A DNA stretch of 13,029 nt, from positions 1-13,029 of the forward strand of contig CAZDBA010000136.1 of NCBI GenBank assembly GCA_964503615.1. The letters run 5' to 3'. The DNA comes from CAZDBA01 sp964503615 (GTDB lineage Bacteria; Planctomycetota; Planctomycetia; Pirellulales; Pirellulaceae). Below are positions 1 to 7,944 of the stretch, one piece after another; position 1 is the first letter of the stretch; each line of letters starts with the position of its first letter. The position numbers were made by a program, and so were the translations under genes. The notes beneath the pieces are model-generated. The model saw nothing but the letters and a program-made list of their open reading frames with translations. It was not told where the DNA came from and did not search any database.

Positions 1-167
1 CGTGTTCCCCAAGCCACTGACTGCCACTGACTGCGTGAATATCTCCGACGTTTCATCTTTCAAGCTCCAAAAAAATTGCAGCTTAAAACCTGCGTCAACA
101 TGCGCTTCCTCGTGCGCTTGCCGTGGTTTAGAATTTCCAGACGTACAAAGACAACTGAGACACTAGT

Positions 168-650
168 TTGAAAATTCGCATATCGACATTCCTTCTGTTG
201 TTTACGATCGTATCCCTCGCGATCCTAATTTTTGTCCAAAATTATTCCTTCGAGAAAAAGCTATCCGATCTTCAACTGGCACACGAGCAACAGTTAAGAG
301 CTGAGTTGATCGGAGTGCCCGTCGCCGTGCATGTAAACACGCTAATTAACGTGAAAGGATCAAGTGAAGCGATAATACCACTTGAGCGCAATCTTGAGTT
401 ACGGATGGTTTTTGCCGTCGTTGCCATCTATAGACAGGCTGAACTTATCAATCAGAGCAAGTACATGAAGGCGAATTATGGCGAATCTCCAGCCCAAATC
501 GTTGTCGCGAATTTACTGGCCCAACTAGAATGTGACAAACCAAGCGATTTTCTTGATAGGTACGCCGATCAAGAAAGGTTAGTAACCAGGGAACCGGAAT
601 TTGTTGAATTCATGTCTACCATTAAAGATTTTTTGGACCGTCAGGAATAA
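168..650 (+). CDS. small membrane-anchored hypothetical protein
   Basis: I do not recognise the family. The 160-residue product begins with a short basic N-terminus (MKIR) followed by a hydrophobic segment at about residues 6-24 (TFLLLFTIVSLAILIFVQ), which reads as an uncleaved signal anchor. Residues 28-50 are charged and helix-prone. The rest is mixed helical and probably lies outside the membrane. No catalytic motif is visible, and there is a single cysteine (in QLECDKP). The start is TTG at 168; an in-frame TGA lies 12 bases upstream and the next in-frame ATG would remove the membrane segment, so TTG is the only sensible start. No clear Shine-Dalgarno sequence is seen. It converges on the HAD gene with an 81-base gap in which no convincing terminator is visible. 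The gene is supported by the open frame and the anchor only. Confidence 0.6.
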   Translation: MKIRISTFLLLFTIVSLAILIFVQNYSFEKKLSDLQLAHEQQLRAELIGVPVAVHVNTLINVKGSSEAIIPLERNLELRMVFAVVAIYRQAELINQSKYMKANYGESPAQIVVANLLAQLECDKPSDFLDRYADQERLVTREPEFVEFMSTIKDFLDRQE

Positions 651-731
651 TGAGTTCGTGGAACTGCGATCGTTAGAACGCCGTCCTTTCAACGCTTCCG
701 CGTATTGACGTCAGAAAACTTGGACACGCGT

Positions 732-1676
732 TTACTCCCAGTTGATCTCTAATTGCTCGTCCGGCACGTTGGCCGCTGAATCGAGTCGTTCTGATTTAAT
801 TACGGTTAGTTCGGGGCGGTCCGACTCGTCGTTTTGAACCAGTTCCTGTAACGATTCTTGGTCCCGTAGTAACTTGACCGCTAGAAACTCAGCTGAATCA
901 TGCGTGGCGGCTCGGACGAATCGTGTTGCCGTAAAACCTCGTTTTTTGGCCTGCTCAGCTTGGCTGCTTGGCTCGTTCAGATCGACCAGGAAGTTCCGCC
1001 CCCGCAATTCGACTTGATAACATCTCAACCCTTCCAGCAACGCGATGATATCGGGTGACTCGAGCGATTCAACCAAATGGTCCGCATGGTCAAACTCGTC
1101 CGAATTGTGAATCCATGGCACGGCGATCGTCAACGCTCCTGCGGCCGCGGCTGCAGTGCTGCCAATCACACTATCTTCCAGCACCATCATCTCACACGTC
1201 TGGATCCCAAACCGCGTCGCTGCCGTTTGATAGATTTCCGGGTGTGGCTTTCCGTCGGTCACATCCTCTGCGGTCAGTATAAATTCAAAGCGAGTCACCA
1301 GATCGAATTGATTAAGGGCGATTTTTGCAAAACGTAAAACACTGCTGGTGCAGATCGCTTTGGGGATCCGCTCCGCCTCAAGATGCTTGAGCAAATCTTC
1401 CAACCCGGGCAGCATGCGGATCTTTTCTGGCAACAATTCGGCGAAAGACTCGTTGGCCTCTTGCTCCAGCTCCTGAATTGACTCGTCCAAGCCACACTCG
1501 GTCTTCAAGACCTCAAAAGCGGCCCAATGCGGCAACCCCATCATTTTCAACTTCAATTCGCGGGTATAATCCTGGCCCCGTTTGCCAAGCATGATCTGCC
1601 CGACTTCGTCATAGATCTCTTCGGTATTGAACATCAGCCCGTCCATGTCGAACGCGACCGCTTTAATCTTTGTCAC
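732..1676 (-). CDS. HAD-superfamily hydrolase (beta-phosphoglucomutase-like) with extra C-terminal domain
   Basis: Residues 1-215 form a HAD phosphatase/phosphomutase of the beta-phosphoglucomutase-like subfamily. Motif I is DMDG at residues 10-13, with Asp10 the expected nucleophile and Asp12 the acid/base. Motif II is CTSS at 109-112, motif III is Lys143 in GKPHPE, and motif IV is LEDS at 166-169. A helical cap lies between motifs I and II. The substrate is probably a phosphorylated sugar or similar small metabolite and cannot be read from sequence. Residues about 218-314 are an addition beyond the usual 215-230 residues of the family. They read RCYQVELRGRNF, then GFTATRFVRA and a helix, and resemble a small stand-alone domain I recall from planctomycetes without a known function. 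The start is GTG at 1676, supported by AGGAA (complement of 1683-1687) eight bases upstream. It is divergent from the kinase gene, with about 90 bases between them. Confidence 0.88.
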   Translation of the reverse strand: MTKIKAVAFDMDGLMFNTEEIYDEVGQIMLGKRGQDYTRELKLKMMGLPHWAAFEVLKTECGLDESIQELEQEANESFAELLPEKIRMLPGLEDLLKHLEAERIPKAICTSSVLRFAKIALNQFDLVTRFEFILTAEDVTDGKPHPEIYQTAATRFGIQTCEMMVLEDSVIGSTAAAAAGALTIAVPWIHNSDEFDHADHLVESLESPDIIALLEGLRCYQVELRGRNFLVDLNEPSSQAEQAKKRGFTATRFVRAATHDSAEFLAVKLLRDQESLQELVQNDESDRPELTVIKSERLDSAANVPDEQLEINWE

Positions 1677-1767
1677 TGCAAATTCCTGGTAGATACAAAA
1701 GACACTATGGCATTATCATGAAGCCTGCTAACCTGAACAGGCGTGTTAGAAAAATACAGGAACCCTT

Positions 1768-4077
1768 TTGCCAAACCTGGTTTTGGAGATGTCTGAAGAC
1801 AAAACTTTACACCAAAGCCCTGCAGAACAGGACAAGGCCAAACAACTTAGCCTTGAACCTACCAAACCGCCTGCGCAATTAGGGGGCTATCGGATCACCG
1901 ACTTTGTTGGATCGGGGGCTTACGGAGAAGTTTGGGCGGGAATTAACACGAATACTGGCAAACAGGTCGCCATCAAGTTTTATACACGCCGCTCCGCCTC
2001 CGATGTGGTTCAGTTGGCTCAAGAAGTCGAAAAACTGGTTGTGCTTTCAACCGATCGGTATGTGGTCCAACTGTTGGACGTCGGTTGGGACTCAAGCCCG
2101 CCTTACTACGTGATGGATTACTTCGAGCACGGTTCTCTGGAGGACCGTCTCTTGAGTCAGGGGACTTTACCTGTCGCCGATGCGGTCGATATGTTCGAAG
2201 AGATCGCAACCGGCTTGATGCACCTGCACGGTAAAGGTGTTTTTCACTGTGACATCAAACCAGGCAACATCCTGCTGGACCAGGATGCCAAACCAAGGCT
2301 TGCCGATTTTGGCCAGTCACGACTTTCCAGCGACTCGGCCGCCGCGTTGGGCACGTTGTATTACATGGCACCCGAGCAAGCCGATCTGGATGCTGCCCCA
2401 GACGCTCGTTGGGACGTGTACGCTATGGGAGCATTGCTCTACAACATGCTGACGGGCGAGCCTCCGTATCGTGACCCCTCACTTTCGAAAACGATCGAAA
2501 AAACCAGTGACATTCACGATCGTTTGAAAGTTTACCGCGAAAAGATTCAAAAATCGCCCAAACCCTCCGCACATCGTAAGGCGCCTGGCGTTGATCGGGC
2601 ACTTGCCGAAATCATTGATCGCTGCATCACGCGAGATCCCAAAAAACGTTTTGCTAGTGCGCAGAGTGTTCTACTGGCACTCAAGGCTCGCGAAGAGAGT
2701 ATCGCCTTTCGCCCGCTTCTCCTGTTGGGATTGCTGGGCCCGTTTTTGCTGATGGGCATGATGGGAGTGTTTGGTTGGTATGCCTACAACCGAGCTGTGG
2801 GAGACACCGACGTAGCTGTCACGCAAAAGGCGATTGAGAGCAACGAATTTGCGGCAAGGTTGGCGGCGCGGAGCGCTTCGGAACAGGTCGACAAGTATTT
2901 TCGGGTCGTTAAAGATTGGGCGAATAACGTGTCGGTCCGGGCGTCGCTCGCGCGTGCCTTCGACGACGAAGAGTTCATGAAACTACGCCGCCAGTTGACT
3001 GACCCCAATCAAAATGCAGCCCCCGAGCTGGATACTTTGCGACAGCAGTTCCGAAATCACAAAACCCGTTTGAACCTGCAAAAGGCAAACGACTATAAGA
3101 AACAGGACATGCCACTGGGCGCGGCCAGTTGGTGGATTTATGACCCGTACGGAGTTCAAATCGCAGCCAGCTTTCGGTCAGGTGAACACTCTTCCACGAT
3201 CGGAAAGAACTATTCGTTCCGGACCTATTTCAACGGTGGCAAAGAGGATTTAATTGACTTGTCTCCAAACGCCAAACGCAAGTTTACCGTTCCTGAAAAC
3301 CTTGATGAACGTTCGTATGCTACCGAGCCAACGTTGTCGGCTGTGTTTTTTAGTGAAGCGACATCAACTTGGAAAATCGCCTTTTCGGCACCGGTCTATT
3401 CTTCGGATGAGTTTGTTGGAATCGTTGGTTTGACCGTCGAGATGGGCAATTTTATTCGCTTCGATTCAGGGAAAGGACATCAACAGTATGCGCTCATGGT
3501 CGATGGTCGGAAGGGACCTCATCAGGGAATCGTTTTGGAGCATCCGTTTTTCTCGATCTTCAAAAAAGAAAACGGTTCCAAACTGGATGAATCACTGACC
3601 CACTGCCAAGTCGACATGGAAACTCTGCTGGAAGCAAAAACTCATTTTCAGGACCCCATTGGCAAAACCAAATTAGGAGTCGATTTCTCTCCTGACCATC
3701 TCGCTGCCGCTTGCGAAATCGACCACACGAAAGTAATCGTCTTGGGAGACGAAGAGGCGGAGGCCCTGCCGGAAAACAAAACCAATACGGGATTGTATGT
3801 GGTTGCGGTTGAAAATTACGACGAGATCATTGGCCCTGCAAAGAAACTGGGGAACCAACTGGCATGGTTGGGCACACTGGCCATCCTACTGCTATTACTG
3901 GTCGCTTTGGGACTTTGGTTCCTTGTACTAAAAACGACACGCGACTCACGCCGGCGTCTTGCCCGTGCATTTTCAGGTAGTGCGACCTCCGGCGGTAGTT
4001 CTCTGCGGAGTATCCGCTCACTCCGTCGCACGGCCAAAGCCGACCCAACGCTTCCAAAAAACCGCGACAGCTCCTGA
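1768..4077 (+). CDS. transmembrane Ser/Thr protein kinase with periplasmic Cache-like sensor
   Basis: This is a Hanks-type (PknB-like) kinase of 769 residues. The N-terminal kinase domain (about 41-308) has the glycine loop GSGAYGEV at 48-55, the ATP lysine Lys70 (VAIKFY), the catalytic loop HCDIKPGN at 160-167 with Asp162, DFG at 180-182, APE at 201-203 and DVYAMG at 217-221. The HRD arginine is cysteine, so this is a non-RD kinase. TM1 spans about 315-338 and TM2 about 698-721. Between them lie about 360 residues predicted to be periplasmic, with sensor-like stretches (WWIYDPYGVQIAAS, YSFRTYF, FVGIVGLTVEMGNF) that fit a double-Cache fold. A basic 47-residue tail returns to the cytoplasm. 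It presumably senses an external ligand and phosphorylates unknown targets. The TTG start at 1768 has AGGAA (1758-1762) five bases upstream; an in-frame ATG at 1789 would give MSEDKTL and is the alternative. The stop is TGA. Confidence 0.93.
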   Translation: MPNLVLEMSEDKTLHQSPAEQDKAKQLSLEPTKPPAQLGGYRITDFVGSGAYGEVWAGINTNTGKQVAIKFYTRRSASDVVQLAQEVEKLVVLSTDRYVVQLLDVGWDSSPPYYVMDYFEHGSLEDRLLSQGTLPVADAVDMFEEIATGLMHLHGKGVFHCDIKPGNILLDQDAKPRLADFGQSRLSSDSAAALGTLYYMAPEQADLDAAPDARWDVYAMGALLYNMLTGEPPYRDPSLSKTIEKTSDIHDRLKVYREKIQKSPKPSAHRKAPGVDRALAEIIDRCITRDPKKRFASAQSVLLALKAREESIAFRPLLLLGLLGPFLLMGMMGVFGWYAYNRAVGDTDVAVTQKAIESNEFAARLAARSASEQVDKYFRVVKDWANNVSVRASLARAFDDEEFMKLRRQLTDPNQNAAPELDTLRQQFRNHKTRLNLQKANDYKKQDMPLGAASWWIYDPYGVQIAASFRSGEHSSTIGKNYSFRTYFNGGKEDLIDLSPNAKRKFTVPENLDERSYATEPTLSAVFFSEATSTWKIAFSAPVYSSDEFVGIVGLTVEMGNFIRFDSGKGHQQYALMVDGRKGPHQGIVLEHPFFSIFKKENGSKLDESLTHCQVDMETLLEAKTHFQDPIGKTKLGVDFSPDHLAAACEIDHTKVIVLGDEEAEALPENKTNTGLYVVAVENYDEIIGPAKKLGNQLAWLGTLAILLLLLVALGLWFLVLKTTRDSRRRLARAFSGSATSGGSSLRSIRSLRRTAKADPTLPKNRDSS

Positions 4078-4221
4078 AACGTTGGCAAAACCAATTGTTT
4101 TAAATTTTCGTGATTTGGACAGATTCAAGTTCGCTCCCATTGGTGTTGGCTCTCTGAGACAATAAAATGGATCTTTCAGGAATTCTTCGCTTATTCGCTC
4201 TAAACTTCCCACAAAAATTCT

Positions 4222-5124
4222 GTGCCCAAGACACCTTTACCTACCACCTCTCCTGCCATCGATCAGGTTGGCGTTGTGGAACGAGCAAGTCGCTTTACAA
4301 AACGAAGCATCAAAAACGCGACCAAGATCGCGGGGCTAAAGATGGTCCTGAGCATGATCGACTTGACCACGCTGGAAGGCATGGACACCGAAGGCAAAGT
4401 GCGACAACTGTGCTACAAAGCGCAACACTTGCACGACAGCATGTCCGGATTGCCGACGGTCGCAGCCGTCTGCGTTTATCCGAACTTTGTCTCGATCGCC
4501 AAAAAAGAGGTCGCAAAATCTGGCATTTCTGTTGCGTCCGTTGCCACTGCGTTTCCCAGTGGAAATTCTTCACTTGAGATCAAACTGGATGACGTTCGTA
4601 TGGCAGTCGATGGTGGGGCCGACGAAATCGATATGGTGATCAGCCGTGGTCGCTTTCATCGCGGTGATCATCAGTACGTCTATGATGAGATCGCTCAAGT
4701 CAAAGAGGCTTGCGGCAAGGCCCGGCTAAAAGTGATCCTGGAAACGGGAGAACTGGGAACGTTGGACAATGTGCGGCGCGCGAGCGACATTGCGATCGCG
4801 GCTGGTGCAGATTTTATTAAAACTTCGACGGGCAAGATCAAACCTGCCGCGACGATGCCTGTAACCCTGGTCATGTTAGAAGCGATTCGAGATCACTACT
4901 TTGCAACTGGCGAAATGGTCGGCATGAAGCCGGCCGGTGGAATTTCCAAAGCAAAGCTAGCCTTACATTACTTGATCATGGTCAAAGAAACTTTGGGCAT
5001 GCAATGGCTGGACAAAAAATGGTTTCGTTTCGGCGCGAGCTCACTGGCGAACGACGTCCTCATGCAGTTGGTCAAGCAAGACACGGGAGCTTACCAGAGC
5101 CCTGACTATTTCTCGATCGATTAA
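4222..5124 (+). CDS. deoC: deoxyribose-phosphate aldolase
   Basis: DeoC is a class I aldolase that cleaves 2-deoxy-D-ribose 5-phosphate into acetaldehyde and glyceraldehyde 3-phosphate in deoxynucleoside catabolism. The Schiff-base lysine is Lys200 in ADFIKTSTGK (196-205). The second active-site lysine is Lys236 in GMKPAGGI (234-241). The conserved acidic residue is Asp137 in DEIDMV. IDLTTL at 46-51 and VILETGEL at 171-178 are further family signatures. At 300 residues it is somewhat longer than usual (about 220-260), with roughly 30 extra residues at the N-terminus. The start is GTG at 4222; no Shine-Dalgarno sequence is visible, and the first in-frame ATG (residue 41) would cut into the barrel. 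It is the first gene of an operon with two aldehyde dehydrogenase genes, 57 bases upstream of the first. The 144 bases between the kinase stop and this start presumably hold its promoter. Confidence 0.96.
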   Translation: MPKTPLPTTSPAIDQVGVVERASRFTKRSIKNATKIAGLKMVLSMIDLTTLEGMDTEGKVRQLCYKAQHLHDSMSGLPTVAAVCVYPNFVSIAKKEVAKSGISVASVATAFPSGNSSLEIKLDDVRMAVDGGADEIDMVISRGRFHRGDHQYVYDEIAQVKEACGKARLKVILETGELGTLDNVRRASDIAIAAGADFIKTSTGKIKPAATMPVTLVMLEAIRDHYFATGEMVGMKPAGGISKAKLALHYLIMVKETLGMQWLDKKWFRFGASSLANDVLMQLVKQDTGAYQSPDYFSID

Positions 5125-5181
5125 ACAAACCTGTTCAGTTCACTAATCGTAGACTTTCAAAAACTTCAGCGAACTTTAACC

Positions 5182-6630
5182 ATGCCTGAAACAACGACAA
5201 CCTGGGAATTGGCTCCCGCCCCGGAGGGAACGGATCACGTTTCACTGAAAAAGGATTACGATCTGTTCATCGGTGGCAAGTTCGTAAAATCCAGCGGCTC
5301 GAAAAAGTTCAAGAGCATCAACCCGGCCAACGAATCGGTCGTCGCCGAAATAACCGAAGCGACGCCAGCCGATGTCAACAAAGCGGTCAAGGCTGCGAGG
5401 GCTGCGTTCGAAGGGCCTTGGTCAAAGATGACCGGCAGCGAGCGAGGGAAATACATCTACCGAATCGCCCGCATGTTTCAGGAGCGTGCCAAGGAACTGG
5501 CTGTGCTTGAGTCAATGGACGGGGGTAAACCGATTCGCGAAGCGCGCGATGTGGACGTGCCTTTGGCGGCCGCCCATTTCTTTTACCACGCCGGTTGGGC
5601 TGACAAGCTGCAGTATGCGTTTCCCAACCGCCAACCGAAACCACTGGGTGTGGTTGGCCAAGTGATCCCGTGGAATTTCCCGTTGCTGATGGCGGCGTGG
5701 AAAATCGCTCCCGCATTGGCAACAGGAAATACCGTAGTTCTCAAACCGGCCGAGACGACTTCGGTCACGGCAATGAAATTGGCGGAGATCATTCAAGAAT
5801 CAGGCTTGCCACCTGGCGTGGTCAACATCGTAACCGGACACGGTGCGGTCGGGGCGGAGATCGTTAACCATGCCGACGTGAACAAAATCGCCTTTACTGG
5901 TTCAACCGATGTTGGAAAGATCATCCAACGCTCGATTGCGGGCACCAAAAAGCGTTGCACCTTGGAGCTTGGCGGCAAAGCGGCAAATATTATTTTCGAA
6001 GACGCCACGATCGACCAAGCGGTAGAAGGGATCGTAAACGGGATCTACTTTAACCAAGGCCATGTTTGTTGTGCGGGCAGCCGGTTGTTCGTCCAGGAGT
6101 CGATTCACGATCAAGTTATTCGCAAGCTGAAACATCGCATGGAATCTCTGGTCGTTGGTAATCCACTGGACAAGAATACGGATGTCGGTGCGATCAACTC
6201 ATGCAACCAGTTGGAGACGATCAATTCCTATATTGAGATCGGGAAATCGGAGGGAGCTGGCTTTCACCAACCCAAGTTCTCGGCTCCGAAAAAGGGATAC
6301 TGGTGCCCACCGACTTTGTTTACAGAGGTTGCCCAATCGAATCGAATCGCGCAGGAAGAGATCTTTGGTCCCGTTTTGGCGGTGCAAACTTTCCGTACGG
6401 TCGCTGAAGTAATCAAGAAAGCCAATAACACGCCGTATGGTTTGTCGGCAGGCGTATGGACCGACAAGGGCTCGAAGATTTTCAACATGACCAGCCAAAT
6501 GCGAGCCGGTGTGATCTGGGCAAACACCTACAACAAATTTGATCCGACTTCGCCATTCGGCGGTTATAAGGAAAGCGGGTTTGGTCGTGAAGGTGGACTA
6601 CACGGGCTAAGCGCCTATCTGGAGATTTAA
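5182..6630 (+). CDS. NAD(P)-dependent aldehyde dehydrogenase (ALDH16 N-terminal-domain-like)
   Basis: This is a complete catalytic ALDH of 482 residues that oxidises an aldehyde to the acid with NAD(P)+. Beside DeoC, acetaldehyde is a plausible substrate, though this is inference. Visible signatures are PWNF at 163-166 (oxyanion Asn165), LKPAE at 187-191 (cofactor Lys188), GSTDVGK at 240-246, LELGGK at 261-266 (general base Glu262), NQGHVCCAG at 291-299 (nucleophile Cys296, by alignment with the middle Cys of ALDH2 CCC), and EEIFGPV at 392-398 (Glu393). The protein stops at YLEI, just before the usual final oligomerisation strand of tetrameric ALDHs. The next gene starts one base after this stop and ends with a strand-like EVKTTWHP, so the two products may act as one unit. 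The start is ATG at 5182 with no clear Shine-Dalgarno sequence. Confidence 0.95.
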   Translation: MPETTTTWELAPAPEGTDHVSLKKDYDLFIGGKFVKSSGSKKFKSINPANESVVAEITEATPADVNKAVKAARAAFEGPWSKMTGSERGKYIYRIARMFQERAKELAVLESMDGGKPIREARDVDVPLAAAHFFYHAGWADKLQYAFPNRQPKPLGVVGQVIPWNFPLLMAAWKIAPALATGNTVVLKPAETTSVTAMKLAEIIQESGLPPGVVNIVTGHGAVGAEIVNHADVNKIAFTGSTDVGKIIQRSIAGTKKRCTLELGGKAANIIFEDATIDQAVEGIVNGIYFNQGHVCCAGSRLFVQESIHDQVIRKLKHRMESLVVGNPLDKNTDVGAINSCNQLETINSYIEIGKSEGAGFHQPKFSAPKKGYWCPPTLFTEVAQSNRIAQEEIFGPVLAVQTFRTVAEVIKKANNTPYGLSAGVWTDKGSKIFNMTSQMRAGVIWANTYNKFDPTSPFGGYKESGFGREGGLHGLSAYLEI

Positions 6631-6631
6631 A

Positions 6632-7540
6632 ATGGCCAAAGCAAAAACAAATGGGGCCGCAAACGAGCCTTTGAAGATCCTGAAGACGTACAAGATGTAC
6701 ATCGGTGGCAAATTTCCTCGCACCGAGTCGGGACGTTACTACACGCCTGAATCCAAAGGCAAATCGCTGGGCAACATCTGCCTTGGTTCGCGCAAGGACG
6801 TGCGCAACGCGGTAGTTGCTGCTCGCTCGGCACAAGCAGGTTGGGCAGCGAGGACTGCCTACAATCGTTCCCAGATTTTGTACCGTGTCGCGGAGATGCT
6901 GGACGGCAGACGGGAACAGTTCGTTGCCGAATTGCAAACGCAAGGACTCTCTCTAGCCGCCAGTCATACCGAAGTCGATCTAAGTGTGGATCGCTTGATC
7001 TATTACGCGGGCTGGTGTGACAAATTCCAGCAAGTCTTTAGCAGCGTGAATCCAGTCGCCTCCAGCCATTTCAATTTTTCAATGCTCGAACCGACAGGAG
7101 TCGTGTTTGTTGTGGCTTCGGAGACAAGCCCGCTGCTTGGATTGATTTCGTTACTTGCTCCTGTAATCGCAGGTGGCAATAGCTTGATCGCACTGGCCTC
7201 CGAATCATGTCCACTAAGTGCGGTAACGTTTGCCGAAGTCCTCCACAGCTCGGACGTGCCCGGCGGAGTCGTGAACTTGCTAACCGGAAAACGAGATGAA
7301 CTGGGTGAACATTTTGCCAAACACCTCGATATCAATGCTGTTGCCTATGACGGAGCAGACATCGGCTTTTTGAAGATGCTTAAAGAGAACGCAACTACCA
7401 ATTTGAAACGAATCAAAAGCTACGACTGCGATTGGTCCGACAACAACAATCAAAACCCATACCTGATTCAGGACTTCATGGAAGTCAAAACAACATGGCA
7501 TCCGATCGAGCAAATAAGTGCGACCGGTTCAGGCTACTAG
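6632..7540 (+). CDS. shortened, catalytically dead aldehyde dehydrogenase (ALDH16 C-terminal-domain-like)
   Basis: This 302-residue protein is homologous to the N-terminal two-thirds of an ALDH. KMYIGGKF (21-28), YYAGWCDKF (124-132), PTGVVFVV (154-161) and LAPVIAGGNSLIAL (175-188) match DLFIGGKF, FYHAGWADK, PLGVVGQV and IAPALATGNTVVL of the upstream gene. Active-site residues are lost: PWNF is replaced by SETS, the cofactor lysine position is Ala188, and the whole catalytic segment with LELGGK and the cysteine is missing. After about residue 250 it passes to a short tail ending DFMEVKTTWHP, like an ALDH C-terminal strand. ATG follows the preceding TAA by one base, implying translational coupling. 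The length and missing parts match the C-terminal pseudoenzyme half of ALDH16, so I read it as a genuine non-catalytic partner rather than decay. A recent pseudogene is possible but less likely given the intact frame. Confidence 0.85.
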   Translation: MAKAKTNGAANEPLKILKTYKMYIGGKFPRTESGRYYTPESKGKSLGNICLGSRKDVRNAVVAARSAQAGWAARTAYNRSQILYRVAEMLDGRREQFVAELQTQGLSLAASHTEVDLSVDRLIYYAGWCDKFQQVFSSVNPVASSHFNFSMLEPTGVVFVVASETSPLLGLISLLAPVIAGGNSLIALASESCPLSAVTFAEVLHSSDVPGGVVNLLTGKRDELGEHFAKHLDINAVAYDGADIGFLKMLKENATTNLKRIKSYDCDWSDNNNQNPYLIQDFMEVKTTWHPIEQISATGSGY

Positions 7541-7617
7541 AGGAAGCCGATATCGACGGGAATGGCACTGTCAGCGATATCGCTTCATTTATCCAAATCC
7601 TTATTGGCGGTGCCTAA
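7540..7617 (+). pseudogene. remnant of a dockerin-like C-terminal tail
   Basis: Directly after the ALDH stop codon (7538-7540), in another frame, 25 codons read EEADIDGNGTVSDIASFI and continue QILIGGA before TAA at 7615-7617. The pattern D-x-D-x-N/D-G-x-V-x-x-x-D-I-x-x-F-I is the EF-hand-like half of the dockerin repeat that ends many planctomycete secreted proteins. No start codon or upstream secreted protein is present, because the same frame upstream is only antisense-like reading of the ALDH gene. I read it as the 3' end of a gene whose body was lost or replaced when the deoC operon reached this site. The short length allows chance similarity, but the residue spacing is a good match. Confidence 0.55.
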
Positions 7618-7651
7618 GACGCGCTAACGTTGGATCGAATTCAATTCTTCC

Positions 7652-7685
7652 AAGCCTCGAACCTTAATCGGTTCGAGGCTTTTTT
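7652..7685 (+). terminator. strong rho-independent terminator after the deoC-ALDH operon
   Basis: A perfect 12-bp stem (7652-7663, AAGCCTCGAACC, pairing with 7670-7681) closes a 6-base loop (TTAATC) and runs into a tract of six T at 7680-7685. It lies 34 bases after the dockerin remnant stop. The T tract is on the plus-strand side only, so it serves the deoC operon, not the minus-strand gene that ends at 7693. Confidence 0.93.
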
Positions 7686-7692
7686 GGACTCG

Positions 7693-7944
7693 CTACTCGC
7701 CAGTGGAGTACTTTATTGAAGAAGTCAGATGCCACTTTTTGCATAATGGGCATCGATAAACTCGGTTTGGCAATCGCCTTGAGTCCTTGGAATAAAGCGT
7801 TCGCAGATATCGCATTTTCATTTCCGCCGTCTCTTTGTCAGCGTAAATAATTTTTGGATTGGGTGTTGCACTACACCGTTTAGCCTTTGGCTTCTTTTTT
7901 GCTTTCCAGCGAAAACGTTTACTTTTCTGAGTCTTAGACACCAT
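7693..7944 (-). CDS. small basic CxxC (zinc-ribbon-like) hypothetical protein
   Basis: This 83-residue protein has a strongly basic N-terminus (MVSKTQKSKRFRWKAKKKPK, residues 1-20), a central helix, and a C-terminal CPLCKKWHLTS at 65-75. The Cys65-x2-Cys68-x2-Trp-His72 arrangement looks like half of a treble-clef or zinc-ribbon metal site; Cys24 might supply another ligand. It recalls small CxxC-x2-WH proteins seen in planctomycetes and phages, where the function is unknown. Nucleic-acid binding is plausible from the charge but is inference. The frame is open upstream to an ATG at 8070. The start at 7944 is preferred because GGGAG (complement of 7952-7956) lies seven bases upstream, whereas the longer start has no Shine-Dalgarno sequence and adds a non-basic segment of different character. 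It is convergent with the deoC operon. Confidence 0.6.
   Translation of the reverse strand: MVSKTQKSKRFRWKAKKKPKAKRCSATPNPKIIYADKETAEMKMRYLRTLYSKDSRRLPNRVYRCPLCKKWHLTSSIKYSTGE

Noticed and set aside
13..34. Tandem duplication of GCCACTGACT near the window start
   Set aside because: There are only two copies of 10 bases with no associated structure; probably incidental.
4087..4101. AAAAC/GTTTT hairpin after the kinase gene as terminator
   Set aside because: The stem is only 5 A-T-rich pairs and the T run is broken, so it is too weak to call.
4167..4577. 136-aa plus-strand frame and opposing minus-strand frame over the deoC start
   Set aside because: Both overlap clearly conserved deoC sequence and have compositions typical of shadow frames.
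4222..7540. Bacterial microcompartment locus (DeoC and aldehyde dehydrogenase as cargo)
   Set aside because: No shell-protein genes are in the window and neither enzyme has an obvious encapsulation-peptide extension; the ALDH pair fits ALDH16 better.
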